A DNA stretch of 64,000 nt, taken from Nocardiopsis sp. ATB16-24. GTDB taxonomy: Bacteria; Actinomycetota; Actinomycetes; Streptosporangiales; Streptosporangiaceae. The stretch spans positions 235,148 through 299,147 of the forward strand of contig NZ_JASCXJ010000005.1 of NCBI RefSeq assembly GCF_030271535.1. The letters run 5' to 3'. Shown one piece after another: positions 26,478 to 34,668 of the stretch. The number at the start of each line of letters is the position of its first letter. Position 1 is the first letter of the stretch. The position numbers were made by a program, and so were the translations under genes. Below the pieces are notes generated by a model. It was not told where the DNA came from. It was given only the letters and a program-made list of their open reading frames with translations, and did no database searches.

Positions 26478-27053
26478 TCAGGACCTTCTGATCTGGCGTC
26501 CGGTCAGCCTGCCCGGGGTGATCCTCAGGACCTGGTCGCGGTGGCCCGCGGCCCAGGGCTTGGGGAGGCGCCCCTGGGGGATGCGGGCCAGTTCGTCGGG
26601 ATCACGGATCCACTCGCACCGTCCGCTGGCGAGCACGGTCCACCCTTCCCTGCGTTCCTCGTCCAGAAGGTCGACCTGGAAGGAGGCATAGCCGCGCGCG
26701 TGGTGCATGATGGTCCCGGCCAGGGCGGAGCGGAACACGATGCCCTCGTCGACCAAGGCGTAGTTGACGGGCAGGACCGTCGGCGCGGGGTCACCACCGA
26801 TGGTGAAGGCCACACGTCCGATGTCGCGGGTCTTCATCAGGTTGAAACAGGTCTGCCGCTCCAGGACGGTGAAACCGGCCTCGTCGTCGCCCTCGACGAC
26901 GTCGACCCCCTTCAGGAGCTTCTGCTCGTCGGGGAGGGCGTCGGTCCCCGTGTACTCGTCGGACGCCTCCCGCTGCATCGGCGGCGCGGCCGGCTTGGTG
27001 GCCGTCTCGTCCCGTCCGCCGCCCGCCGCACCGGCACCGCTCACACTGGACAT
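26478..27053 (-). CDS. Pyridoxamine 5'-phosphate oxidase-fold flavoprotein
   Basis: About 191 residues from ATG 27053, preceded by GGGGGAG 7 nt upstream. After a disordered, charged N-terminal 50 residues comes a split-barrel domain: LKTRDIGRVAFT-like start (MKTRDIGRVAFTIGG), VLPVNYALVDEGIVFRS, GYASFQVDLLDEERREGWTVLASG, and ITPGRLTGRQIRR at the end. This is the PPOX group common in actinobacteria, binding FMN, F420 or haem. The specific substrate is unknown. The motif arrangement is that of small stress-associated members often found near DUF/universal-stress genes. Confidence 0.85.
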   Translation of the reverse strand: MSSVSGAGAAGGGRDETATKPAAPPMQREASDEYTGTDALPDEQKLLKGVDVVEGDDEAGFTVLERQTCFNLMKTRDIGRVAFTIGGDPAPTVLPVNYALVDEGIVFRSALAGTIMHHARGYASFQVDLLDEERREGWTVLASGRCEWIRDPDELARIPQGRLPKPWAAGHRDQVLRITPGRLTGRQIRRS

Positions 27054-27360
27054 GGCATGCTCCCCCGAGAAGTGCCCCCGTCGTGTCTTTCCCACCGTCC
27101 CCGCCGGTGGTGGACCCGAGGGCGCGGACCGACCACAGATGGGCGGTGGGGACCTCCTTTCCCTCGCCTACCCGGTGGGGCGGCGGATCCAAACGGTGGA
27201 GGGGTTCCCTTGAGGGAGGCAGGACCGGCCATTGCCCTCCCGCTGTTCGTCAGAAAGAGGAGACGTCCTCGGTGCCGCCGGGACGCCCACCGCCAAGGGA
27301 CGGGGCCACCCGACCGGGAAGGGGCGGGCCGCCTGTCCTCGACTCCTCCCAGCGGTGGTC
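27054..27360. other. Non-coding stretch
   Basis: About 300 bases between the PPOX gene start and the P-loop kinase stop. No gene, clear promoter consensus or strong hairpin was seen. Confidence 0.3.
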
Positions 27361-28017
27361 TCAGCTCTGCGGGAACTCCTCCGGGCGTACCACGCGTGTG
27401 CAGTTGTGACGGAAGCGTTTGACCAGTTCCCCGTTGGGGCGGTCGCTGCGCTCCACCCACTCGCGCGCGGCCTCCTCGGTCGCCCCGCCCTCCCGTTGGC
27501 GAAGACGCAGCCTGCGCTCACGCAGGTCGTCGTCGGCCTCCACGTACCACAGCTGGGCGAACAACCCGCGCAACCGTGACCAGGGCTCGCCGTCGACGGC
27601 CAGGTAGTTGCCCTCGGTCACCACCAGTCGGGTGTGGGGAGCGATCACGTGCCGCGCGGCGACGGGTTCGTGCAGGCCGCGGTCGTAGTCGGGAACGTAG
27701 ACGGGATGGTCGGTCTCCTCGACCAGGCGCCGTACCAGCGCCACGTAGCCATGGGCGTCGAAGGTGTCCGGGGCGCCCTTGCGGTGGCGTCTTCCCAACC
27801 GGTCGAGCTGGGCGTTGGACAGGTGGAAACCGTCCATGGGCAGATATCCGGCCGTGCCCGGCCCCAGCTTCCGGTCGACCTCGGCCACCAGGTGACGGGC
27901 GAGCGTGGACTTCCCGGCGCCCGGGGCCCCGACCAGGCCGAGCACGGTGCGGTGGGCCCCGCCGCTCTCGGCCTGGCGTGCCAGGGCCACGGTGTCGGCG
28001 ACAAGAGATGGGGACAT
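27361..28017 (-). CDS. P-loop nucleoside/nucleotide kinase family protein
   Basis: About 218 residues. Walker A GAPGAGKST at 30-38; the lid and substrate region has PMDGFHLSNAQLDRLGRRHRKGAPDTFDAHGYV, then YDRGLHEPV and VTEGNYL, the signature of the uridine-kinase/pantothenate-kinase-like 'FrcK/YFH7' group. Such enzymes phosphorylate nucleosides, pantothenate or sugars; the actual substrate is unknown. The frame is open to 28206, but ATG 28017 has TAAGCT 7 nt upstream, a leaderless promoter arrangement, and the conserved region starts there. Follows the DUF4916 gene at 80 nt on the same strand. Confidence 0.82.
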   Translation of the reverse strand: MSPSLVADTVALARQAESGGAHRTVLGLVGAPGAGKSTLARHLVAEVDRKLGPGTAGYLPMDGFHLSNAQLDRLGRRHRKGAPDTFDAHGYVALVRRLVEETDHPVYVPDYDRGLHEPVAARHVIAPHTRLVVTEGNYLAVDGEPWSRLRGLFAQLWYVEADDDLRERRLRLRQREGGATEEAAREWVERSDRPNGELVKRFRHNCTRVVRPEEFPQS

Positions 28018-28097
28018 GGGGACGAGCTTATGCCCACCGGGAACGGAACGCCCCGGGAGGCGGCGGACGGCTCCGTCGCCTCCTTCGGTCGATCCGT

Positions 28098-28634
28098 TCA
28101 GGGGGCCTGACCCACGTGGGCCAGCGCCTGGCGTAGCAGGACGTCCTGCCCTCCCGTCATCTCCTCGTTCATCCGCGGACTCACTGCCTCCTGCGGGGTG
28201 AGCCACACCAGGTCCAGCGCGTCCTGCCGGGGTTGGCAGTCCCCCGAGACCGGGACGACGTAGGCCATCGCGACAGCGTGCTGGCGCGTGTCGTGGAACG
28301 GGGTGACGCCCGGCGTGGGGAAGTACTCGGCGACCGTGAACGGCTGGGGCGAGATGGGAACGTGCGGCAGCGCCACCGGACCCAGGTCCTTCTCCAGGTG
28401 GCGGAGCAGCGCATCACGTACCCGCTCGTGGTAGAGCACCCGGCCGGAGACGACCGAGCGATGGAACCTGCCTTCGGGGGTGGCGCGCATGAGAAGGCCC
28501 ACGTGCGTCACCTGACCGACCTCGTCCACCCGTACGGGTACCGCCTGGACGTAGAGGACGGGCATGCGACCACGGATGTTCTCCAGTTCCTCGGAGGAGA
28601 ACCAACCGGGCTGGGTGTCGGCGGTGTCGGTCAT
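28098..28634 (-). CDS. DUF4916 / NUDIX-like hydrolase family protein
   Basis: A 178-residue protein that fits the actinobacterial DUF4916 family almost end to end: PGWFSSEELENIRGRMPVLYV, VPVRVDEVGQVTHVGLLMR, SGRVLYHERVRDALLRHLEKDLGP, FTVAEYFPTPGV, and GGQDVLLRQALAHVG. The family has a Nudix fold but lacks the full GX5EX7REUXEEXGU box, so hydrolysis of a nucleoside diphosphate derivative is uncertain. It is widespread and conserved in Streptomyces-like genomes with unknown role. ATG 28634 is the family start. Confidence 0.85.
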   Translation of the reverse strand: MTDTADTQPGWFSSEELENIRGRMPVLYVQAVPVRVDEVGQVTHVGLLMRATPEGRFHRSVVSGRVLYHERVRDALLRHLEKDLGPVALPHVPISPQPFTVAEYFPTPGVTPFHDTRQHAVAMAYVVPVSGDCQPRQDALDLVWLTPQEAVSPRMNEEMTGGQDVLLRQALAHVGQAP

Positions 28635-28999
28635 CGGGTGCGCGACGGGCGCCCCGGCGGTGACCGGTGCGGATCCGCCGCTCCCTCCCTTCTCTCGCTG
28701 TCCTGGAGGTCCGGCCCACGGGTCCCGCGGGACCCGTGGACACGGCAGTGTGGCCTGTACCGCTTTTACCGCACTCGGGACCGTAAAGCACGGCGAGGGG
28801 GCGACTTCGGGAGTGTTCGGAAACGAGAGGGGCCTCGGGTCCGGGTGCGGGCGAGGGGTCGGCGGCCGTGCGGAGCCTTCCCGCGATCACATCAGTGAAT
28901 TTTCCCTATTTTTTCTCACAAAGGGCTGACGTCTTTTCCTTGCCGCGGGCTACGATCGCTTATGTGATCACGTAATGGAGAGGTTACTTTTGGTGAGAG
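28635..28999 (+). other. Intergenic region with promoter elements for the STAS gene
   Basis: A 365-bp divergent region, AT-rich near 28893-28925. It holds GGGCTAC at 28947-28953, faintly like a SigB/SigF -10 (GGGTAT), with GTCTTTT upstream. An inverted repeat TTA-T-GTGATCAC-G-TAA lies at 28960-28975, just before the gene. No coding frame reads as protein. Confidence 0.4.
28960..28975. promoter_or_regulatory. Near-perfect palindrome upstream of the STAS gene (putative operator)
   Basis: TTATGTGATCACGTAA: the core GTGATCAC is self-complementary, with TTA/TAA arms and one mismatched pair. Placed 24-40 bp before the start codon, where a repressor would block transcription. Confidence 0.4.
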
Positions 29000-29419
29000 G
29001 TGGCCCGAGTGGCAGAGGATGCCCGGTTCTTCATCCAGGAGCGTTCCCCCTGCGTGGACATGACGGTGGTACCGGTGCACGGAGAAGTCGACCTCGCCAC
29101 CGCCGACCGTATGCGTGATCGGCTGACCCAGGCCGCCGAGGAGTCACGCTGTGACTGCCTGGTGGTGGACATGTCCAGGCTCGACTTCTTCGACGCGAGC
29201 GGGGTCAACGCCCTGGTGTCGGTGTTCAAGGACCTGGCTCTGCAAGGGCGGCACATGGTCCTGGCCGAGCCCGCCCCCGTGGCCGCGCGCGTGCTCGAGG
29301 TGCTCGGCATGGATCGGGTGTTCGAGATCTACCCCCTTGTGGAGATGGCGCTCGCGCACACCGGTGGAGTGCGGGATGAGAACGGGCCCGTTCGCGACAC
29401 GGTCCCCGAACGACCTTGA
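29000..29419 (+). CDS. STAS-domain anti-sigma factor antagonist
   Basis: A 139-residue single-domain protein (136 if GTG 29009 is used, which has GAGAGG 8 nt upstream). STAS features: TVVPVHGEVDLATADRMRDRL, then CLVVDMSRLDFFDASGVNAL with the phosphorylatable Ser67 in DASG, and an EVLGMDRVFEIYP end. Such proteins bind an anti-sigma kinase (RsbW/SpoIIAB type) when unphosphorylated and so free a stress sigma factor. No kinase or sigma gene is adjacent, so the partner is elsewhere. The gene ends inside a perfect 52-bp palindrome shared with the convergent PH-domain gene. Confidence 0.9.
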   Translation: MARVAEDARFFIQERSPCVDMTVVPVHGEVDLATADRMRDRLTQAAEESRCDCLVVDMSRLDFFDASGVNALVSVFKDLALQGRHMVLAEPAPVAARVLEVLGMDRVFEIYPLVEMALAHTGGVRDENGPVRDTVPERP

Positions 29420-29463
29420 GGGAGGGCCCCGGCCCGGCCGGGCCGGGGCCCTCCCTCAAGGTC
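29412..29463. terminator. Perfect 52-bp palindrome, bidirectional terminator
   Basis: Two 26-bp arms with no spacer: GACCTTGAGGGAGGGCCCCG... mirrored exactly to 29463. It contains the TGA of the STAS gene on one arm and overlaps the TGA of the convergent PH-domain gene on the other. As RNA it folds into a very stable hairpin in either direction. Confidence 0.9.
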
Positions 29464-31183
29464 AGGAGCGGGACTCCCCGCTCTCTCCATCGCGTACCAG
29501 GAAGGGTTCCAACAGTCCCGGAACGGCCTGGTCCGCCCAGTCCAGGCCCTGTCCCAGGCCCACGTCCGAGGCCGCGTACATCCCCTTGCCCGCCGCCGTC
29601 GTGGCGGCCACGTCCGCAAGGCCCAACCTGCGCTGGAACGGAGAACGGGTGATCCGCCAGCCGATCACCGCCGACCGCTCCAGTGCCACGGTGTCGCGCA
29701 CCGCCATCCCCTGACGCACGAGCAGGTAGCGCGGGTGCAGCCCGTGCCCCAGCGCGCGGTAGGAGCCCACCGCGTACCAGAAGGCCGCCGCCGCGATCAC
29801 CACCGCGAGCACCGCCCAGACCCAGCTCGGAGAGGACTCCACCACGCCCGTGGCCAGCGGCACGGCGATGATCTCCCGCTCCGCCTCGTGCACCACCGTC
29901 CACCAGGCGGCGCCGACCAGGCCGTGCAGCCAGGCCAGCGTCGCGGCCGACACCGCGCCCGCCACGGTGACCACGCCGGCCCTGGTGAAGCGGCGGCGCA
30001 GGGCGGCCCGGGGATGTGGGAGCAGCGGGACGTCCAGGGGGGAGTCCGAAGTCCGCATCAGGTCGGCGGCCAACCGCCGGGCCTCGTTCCTGGGCATGGC
30101 GGGGGACAGGCGGCTCTTGGCGCTGGTCTTCTGGGCGTCCGCGGCGGCCAGCCCGGTCGCCACCGCGCGCACGTCCGCTCCACCGACCGAACGCAGCACG
30201 AACGGCTCGTGCAGGGTGACGCCGTTGAGTCGGCGCCCCTCCACCGACAGCGACACACTGGTCAGCAGACCTCTGCGCAGCCGCACGGTCCCGTCCGCCT
30301 CCCTGGTGAGGCGATAGTCCCACCAGGTCTCCACCGCGGCCGCGGTCAGCACGACCACACCCGAGACCACCAGGCCCGACAACGCCAGAGGGAGCACCAG
30401 CAGGGCCTGCGCCATCACGAACGAGGACACCTCCTGGGCGTTGGGCAGGCCGGTCTGCTCCGAGAGCCACCTCCAGCCCCGGCCGCCGCTCTGGGCGTTG
30501 GCTCCCAGCAGCGCGGCGATGGCGCCCAGGCCCACACCCAGCGTCGCGGTGGTCGCGGGCGCGTAGGCGAACCAGCGGGGACGGAGTCGGGCCAGCTCGG
30601 TCTCGACCGGCGCGTCCGGGTCCGCGGCCCCCTCCGAGGAGACCCCGCCGTTTGAGGGAGCACCCCGATACAGCAGGTCGCGGCGCAGCCACTCGCCCTG
30701 TTCGGTGGTGACGTACAGCAGCTGGAGCTGGTCGGAGCCCGAGCCGACCTTCTCACCCGTACCGACGGTGACCGAACACAGGCCGAAGATCCGCGCGTAG
30801 ACGGGGGCCGCCACGTCCACGCTGCGCACGCGCTCGCGGGGGATGGAACGGTAGGCCTTGGCGATGATGCCCGAGCGCATCTCCATCCGCTCGGCCGTGA
30901 CCCGGTAGCGGACCGCGCGCAGACGCAGTATGTCCAGGTAGGTCGTCAGAGCCAGGAACGCCACTGTGGCCGGAAGCGGGGCCGGCGCCCACAGGGGCTG
31001 ACCCACCATGACGAGAGCGATCGTGCCCACGATGGCGACGGGGACCATGAAGACGCCCGCCACGAGGGCGCCGGCCCACACGCTGAGCGGGTGAAGCCGT
31101 TGCCAGGCGGTGGTCGGGGAGACGTCCGGCTCCTGCGGGGCGTCCGTCGGTGAAAGGGGGACGTGTTCGTCGGGAGAACTCAT
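29462..31183 (-). CDS. PH-domain membrane protein, YdbT-like (bPH2/DUF304)
   Basis: A 573-residue protein with repeated pairs of hydrophobic helices followed by bacterial PH (bPH2) domains: LRLRAVRYRVTAERMEMRSGII with SIPRERVRSVDV, a second set DYRLTREADGTVRLRRGLLT with SLSVEGRRLNGVTLHEP, and a third near HPRYLLVRQGMAVRDTVALERSAVIGWRIT. B. subtilis YdbT pairs with YdbS and belongs to the SigW envelope-stress regulon, contributing to resistance to membrane-active bacteriocins. Start ATG 31183 overlaps the TGA of the upstream small PH gene by 4 nt (ATGA), so the two are translationally coupled. Confidence 0.87.
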   Translation of the reverse strand: MSSPDEHVPLSPTDAPQEPDVSPTTAWQRLHPLSVWAGALVAGVFMVPVAIVGTIALVMVGQPLWAPAPLPATVAFLALTTYLDILRLRAVRYRVTAERMEMRSGIIAKAYRSIPRERVRSVDVAAPVYARIFGLCSVTVGTGEKVGSGSDQLQLLYVTTEQGEWLRRDLLYRGAPSNGGVSSEGAADPDAPVETELARLRPRWFAYAPATTATLGVGLGAIAALLGANAQSGGRGWRWLSEQTGLPNAQEVSSFVMAQALLVLPLALSGLVVSGVVVLTAAAVETWWDYRLTREADGTVRLRRGLLTSVSLSVEGRRLNGVTLHEPFVLRSVGGADVRAVATGLAAADAQKTSAKSRLSPAMPRNEARRLAADLMRTSDSPLDVPLLPHPRAALRRRFTRAGVVTVAGAVSAATLAWLHGLVGAAWWTVVHEAEREIIAVPLATGVVESSPSWVWAVLAVVIAAAAFWYAVGSYRALGHGLHPRYLLVRQGMAVRDTVALERSAVIGWRITRSPFQRRLGLADVAATTAAGKGMYAASDVGLGQGLDWADQAVPGLLEPFLVRDGESGESRS

Positions 31184-31677
31184 GTCGCGTCCCCCGGTGT
31201 GGCCTGGGTGGTGTCGGTGAGCTGGTCGGCCACCTGTGTGGCCAAGGCGTGGTCGAGCCCGGCGATCTCGATCGGACCGGCCGCCGAGGCGGTGGTCACG
31301 GTCACGCTGGACAGCCCGAAGACCCGCTGAAGCGGACCACGTGCGGTGTCCACGGTCTGGATGCGCGACATCGGGGCCACCCGCCACTCCTGCCACAGCC
31401 AGCCACTGGAGGTGTAGACGGCGGTGTCGGTGGCCTCCCAACGGTGGACCCGGTAGCGCCACTGCGGCATGACCACCGTGATCACCAGCCCGCATCCGCC
31501 GATCAGGGCGGCCGCGAGCAGGAACCAGGCGCGCGGCGGCTCCCAGATGAGCGCGGGCACCACGGGGACCACGGTGAGGAACACCGTGATGATCAGGGAC
31601 TGGCTCGTCCACCACCACACGGCGCGTCTGTCCACGCGGTGTCGGGGCGGGCGTAGGCGGGGGGTGTCGGCGTTCAT
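31180..31677 (-). CDS. PH-domain membrane protein, YdbS-like
   Basis: A 165-residue protein with two N-terminal transmembrane helices (SLIITVFLTVVPVVPALIW and AWFLLAAALIGGCGLVITVV), then one bPH2 domain: YRVHRWEATDTAVYTSSGWLWQEWRVAPMSRIQTVDTARGPLQRVFGLSSVTVTTA. This is the YdbS architecture. ATG 31677 is preferred over GTG 31686 because AAGGAGG is 10 nt before it but only 1 nt before the GTG. First gene of a two-gene unit with the YdbT-like protein, divergent from the SPFH gene across about 110 bp. Confidence 0.85.
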   Translation of the reverse strand: MNADTPRLRPPRHRVDRRAVWWWTSQSLIITVFLTVVPVVPALIWEPPRAWFLLAAALIGGCGLVITVVMPQWRYRVHRWEATDTAVYTSSGWLWQEWRVAPMSRIQTVDTARGPLQRVFGLSSVTVTTASAAGPIEIAGLDHALATQVADQLTDTTQATPGDAT

Positions 31678-31731
31678 CGCGTCCACGCCTCCTTCTCGGT
31701 CGGGGCCGGCGGGCCGGGTCTACTATTAAAA

Positions 31732-31741
31732 GTGATATCAC
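31732..31741. promoter_or_regulatory. GTGATATCAC palindrome between the PH and SPFH genes (putative operator)
   Basis: A perfect 10-bp palindrome, 5 nt upstream of an extended -10 box TGCTATTCT (31744-31752) reading toward the SPFH gene. A bound regulator would block that promoter; the small RHH protein of the same operon is a candidate. Confidence 0.55.
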
Positions 31742-31785
31742 AATGCTATTCTCCAGTCATCACACTGAAGAGAGCGGAGTCGAGA

Positions 31786-32694
31786 TTGAACACCGTCGAC
31801 CACACCCCGAACCCAGCCCCCCAGTACCGTGAACACCCCGCGAACAGCATCAACGGCATGCCGATGGCCGTGATCAGCGTCGTGCTGTTCCTCGTCGGCG
31901 TGGGCCTGGCCCTGTCGGTTCTCCTCGCATGGCCGGTGGCCCTGGTGCCCGTCGGCGTGATCCTGGCGGTGATCGGCTTCCTGCTCTTCATCGGGCTGGA
32001 GATGGTCGCGCCCAACGAGGCCAAGGTCGTCCAGCTCTTCGGTCGCTACGTGGGCAGCGTGCGCACCGACGGTCTGCGCTGGGTCAACCCCCTCACCGTG
32101 CGCAAGGGCGTGTCCACCCGTATCCGTAACCACGAGACCTCCGTCATGAAGGTCAACGACGCCTCCGGCAGCCCCATCGAGATCGCCGCCGTCATCGTCT
32201 GGCAGGTCGAGGACACCGCCCGCGCCTCCTTCGAGGTGGACGACTTCGTCGAGTTCGTCTCCATCCAGACCGAGGCCGCCGTGCGTCACATCGCGGGCAA
32301 CTACCCCTACGACTCCTACGACGCCGACACCAGTCGTTCCCTGCGCGGCAGCGCCGACCTGATCACCGAGGAGCTGTCCAAGGAGGTCGGGGAGAGGGTC
32401 GAGGCGGCCGGAGTGCGGATCGTGGAGACACGCTTCACCCACCTGGCCTACGCCTCGGAGATCGCCCAGGCCATGCTCCAGCGCCAGCAGGCCAGCGCGC
32501 TGATCGCCGCCCGCAGAGAGATCGTCGAGGGCGCCGTGGGGATGGTCGACCGCGCGCTTGAGCGCCTGTCCCAGGAGGAAGTGGTAGAGCTGGACGAGGA
32601 ACGCAAGGCCGTCATGGTCAGCAACCTGCTCGTGGTGCTGTGCTCCGATCGTCCCGCCAGCCCCGTCGTCAACACCGGGACCCTGTACCAATAA
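31786..32694 (+). CDS. SPFH/Band 7 membrane protein
   Basis: About 302 residues from TTG 31786, which has GGAG 6 nt upstream; the frame is open to GTG 31732 but that lies inside the operator. Two adjacent transmembrane helices at about residues 25-70 ([39 protein letters not shown]) are followed by the SPFH domain: [49 protein letters not shown], and [20 protein letters not shown]. The C-terminal helix carries [27 protein letters not shown]. Flotillin-like scaffold of membrane microdomains; role in stress inferred. The RHH gene follows after 15 nt. Confidence 0.88.
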   Translation: MNTVDHTPNPAPQYREHPANSINGMPMAVISVVLFLVGVGLALSVLLAWPVALVPVGVILAVIGFLLFIGLEMVAPNEAKVVQLFGRYVGSVRTDGLRWVNPLTVRKGVSTRIRNHETSVMKVNDASGSPIEIAAVIVWQVEDTARASFEVDDFVEFVSIQTEAAVRHIAGNYPYDSYDADTSRSLRGSADLITEELSKEVGERVEAAGVRIVETRFTHLAYASEIAQAMLQRQQASALIAARREIVEGAVGMVDRALERLSQEEVVELDEERKAVMVSNLLVVLCSDRPASPVVNTGTLYQ

Positions 32695-32709
32695 CCGGTT
32701 GAGGTGGCC

Positions 32710-32937
32710 GTGTCCGAGCGTAAGAAGGTGCTGTTGCGGCTCGACCCCGCCGTCCACGACGCGCTCGCGCGGTGGGCCGGGCAGGAGCTGCGCAGCACCA
32801 ACGCACAGATCGAGTTCCTCCTACGCCGCGCGCTGGACGAGGCGGGACGGATGCCCAAGGACGTGCGGGCCATCCCCCGCAGAGGTCGCCCCCGCAAGGC
32901 CGTGTCTCAGGAGGGGGACGACGCCTCCAAGGAATGA
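32710..32937 (+). CDS. Ribbon-helix-helix (Arc-family) DNA-binding protein
   Basis: About 75 residues from GTG 32710 (GAGG 5 nt upstream; GTG 32704 is the other choice). [43 protein letters not shown] is the whole RHH fold (beta strand KVLLRL, helix A, helix B with the NAQIEFLLR turn), then a basic tail RRGRPRK like an AT-hook. Arc-type dimers bind short palindromes, so autoregulation through the GTGATATCAC site upstream of the operon is plausible. Pairing of an SPFH gene with such an RHH gene recurs in actinobacteria as I recall. No toxin partner is seen. Confidence 0.82.
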   Translation: MSERKKVLLRLDPAVHDALARWAGQELRSTNAQIEFLLRRALDEAGRMPKDVRAIPRRGRPRKAVSQEGDDASKE

Positions 32938-32968
32938 GGAAGGTCGGCGCCGTGAGCGCCGACCTTCC
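32938..32968 (+). terminator. Perfect hairpin after the RHH gene
   Basis: 13-bp stem GGAAGGTCGGCGC / GCGCCGACCTTCC with a 5-nt loop, directly after the TGA. Confidence 0.88.
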
Positions 32969-32989
32969 GGAGTGGAACGGGACCGGCCG

Positions 32990-33022
32990 CGCCGCGGCCC
33001 TGCTCAGAGCAGGGCCGCGGCG
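32990..33022 (-). terminator. Hairpin embracing the stop codon of the FAD dehydrogenase gene
   Basis: 16-bp arms CGCCGCGGCCCTGCTC-type around a single base, made from the last Ala/Leu codons and the TGA of the minus-strand gene plus the sequence after it. Works as a terminator for that gene and backs up the plus-strand hairpin. Confidence 0.75.
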
Positions 33023-34668
33023 GCGGCGCGTCCCGCGACGCGGCCGGAGAAGAGGCACCCGCCCAGGAAGGTGCCCTCCAACGCCCGGTAGCCGTGCACC
33101 CCACCGCCACCGAACCCGGCGACCTCGCCGGCGGCGTACACCCCCGGCAGAGGGGTGCCGTCCTGGCGCAGTACACGCGCGTCCAGGTCGGTGTGCAGAC
33201 CGCCCAGTGTCTTACGGGTGAGGATGTGCAGACGCACCGCGATCAGGGGCCCCGCCTTGGGGTCCAGGATCTGGTGCGGAGCGGCCACCCGGGCCAGGCG
33301 GTCGCCCCGGTAGTTGCGCGCCCCGCGGATGGCCGTCACCTGGAGGTCCTTGGTGAAGGTGTTGACCATCTCCCGGTCCCGGGCCACCACCTCGCGGGTG
33401 ACGATGTCGGGGTCCAGTACGCCGTCAGCCGCGATCTTTCGCATCTTGGTGATCAGCTCGGGCAGCCTGTCGGCCACCACGAAGTCCGGGCCCTTGTCCT
33501 TGAAGGCCTCCACCGGACCCGGAGCACCCGGCAGCACACGTTTGAGGACGAGCTTGAGGTCCTTACCGGTCAGGTCGGGGTTCTGCTCCGAACCGGAGAG
33601 GGCGAACTCCTTCTCGATGATCTTCTGGGAGAGCACGAACCAGGTGTAGTCGTGGCCGCTGCCCATGATGTGCTCCAGCGTGCCCAGGGTGTCGAAACCG
33701 GGGAAGTAGGGCGCGGGCAGTCGTTTGCCGGTCGCGTCCAGCCACAGTGACGACGGCCCTGGAAGGATGCGGATACCGTGTCGCTTCCAGAGGGGGTCCC
33801 AGTTCTGGATGCCCTCGGTGTAGTGCCACATGCGGTCGGGGTTGATGACCTGCCCGCCCGCCTCCCTGGTGATGTCGAGCATGCGCCCGTCCACGTGTTC
33901 GGGCACGCCCGAGAGCATGTTCCGGGGCGGGGTGCCCAGACGTTCGGGCCAGTTGCGGCGCACCATGTCGTGGTTGCCGCCGATACCGCCGGAGGTGACG
34001 ATGACCGCCTGGGCGGAGATCTCGAAGTCCCCGGTCACCTCACGGCCGCTGGCCCGTCCCCGCTGGACGTCGCTGGGGGCCAGGAGCGAACCGCGCACGC
34101 CGGTGACCGCTCCCGCGGTGACCACCAGTTGGTCCACCCGGTGTCGAAAACGCAAGGAGACGAGTCCTCGCTCGGCCGCCGCGCGCACCCGGCGTTCGAA
34201 GGGCGCGACCACGCCCGGACCGGTCCCCCACGTGATGTGGAAGCGGGGGACGGAGTTGCCGTGCCCGTCGGCCAGATAGCCGCCGCGCTCGGCCCAGCCC
34301 ACGAGGGGGAAGATCCGTAGCCCCTGCCTGTGCAGCCAGGAACGTTTCTCCCCGGCGGCGAAGTCCACGTACGCCTCGGCCCACCTACGGGGCCAGGCGT
34401 CCTCGGGACGGTCGAAGGCGGCGGTGCCCATCCAGTCCTGCAAAGCCAGGTCGACCGAGTCCCTGATGCCCATGCGGCGTTGTTCGGGCGAGTCGACGAA
34501 GAACAGCCCCCCGAAGGACCAGAACGCCTGCCCGCCCAGGGACTGCTCGGGTTCCTGGTCCAGCAGGATCACCCGTTTGCCGGCGTCGGCCAGTTCGGCG
34601 GTCGCGACCAGACCCGCCAGTCCGGCGCCGACGACGATCACGTCGGCGTGGTCGACTCCACTGGCCAT
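33004..34668 (-). CDS. FAD-binding dehydrogenase (KstD / fumarate-reductase-like flavoprotein)
   Basis: A 554-residue flavoprotein. ATG 34668 has GAGGAGAG 7 nt upstream. Rossmann motif VIVVGAGLAGL at residues 9-19, then EPEQSLGGQAFWSFGGLFFVDSPEQRRMGI, IVTSGGIGGNHDMVRRNWP, and a C-terminal GVYAAGEVAGFGGGGVHGYRALEGTFLGGCLFSGR that closes the FAD site. This is the COG3573 group, annotated as FAD-binding dehydrogenases related to 3-ketosteroid delta-1-dehydrogenase. Substrate unknown; a steroid or cyclic ketone is only a guess. The zinc alcohol dehydrogenase gene lies upstream on the same strand with 281 bp between, so co-regulation is possible. Confidence 0.85.
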   Translation of the reverse strand: MASGVDHADVIVVGAGLAGLVATAELADAGKRVILLDQEPEQSLGGQAFWSFGGLFFVDSPEQRRMGIRDSVDLALQDWMGTAAFDRPEDAWPRRWAEAYVDFAAGEKRSWLHRQGLRIFPLVGWAERGGYLADGHGNSVPRFHITWGTGPGVVAPFERRVRAAAERGLVSLRFRHRVDQLVVTAGAVTGVRGSLLAPSDVQRGRASGREVTGDFEISAQAVIVTSGGIGGNHDMVRRNWPERLGTPPRNMLSGVPEHVDGRMLDITREAGGQVINPDRMWHYTEGIQNWDPLWKRHGIRILPGPSSLWLDATGKRLPAPYFPGFDTLGTLEHIMGSGHDYTWFVLSQKIIEKEFALSGSEQNPDLTGKDLKLVLKRVLPGAPGPVEAFKDKGPDFVVADRLPELITKMRKIAADGVLDPDIVTREVVARDREMVNTFTKDLQVTAIRGARNYRGDRLARVAAPHQILDPKAGPLIAVRLHILTRKTLGGLHTDLDARVLRQDGTPLPGVYAAGEVAGFGGGGVHGYRALEGTFLGGCLFSGRVAGRAAAAALL

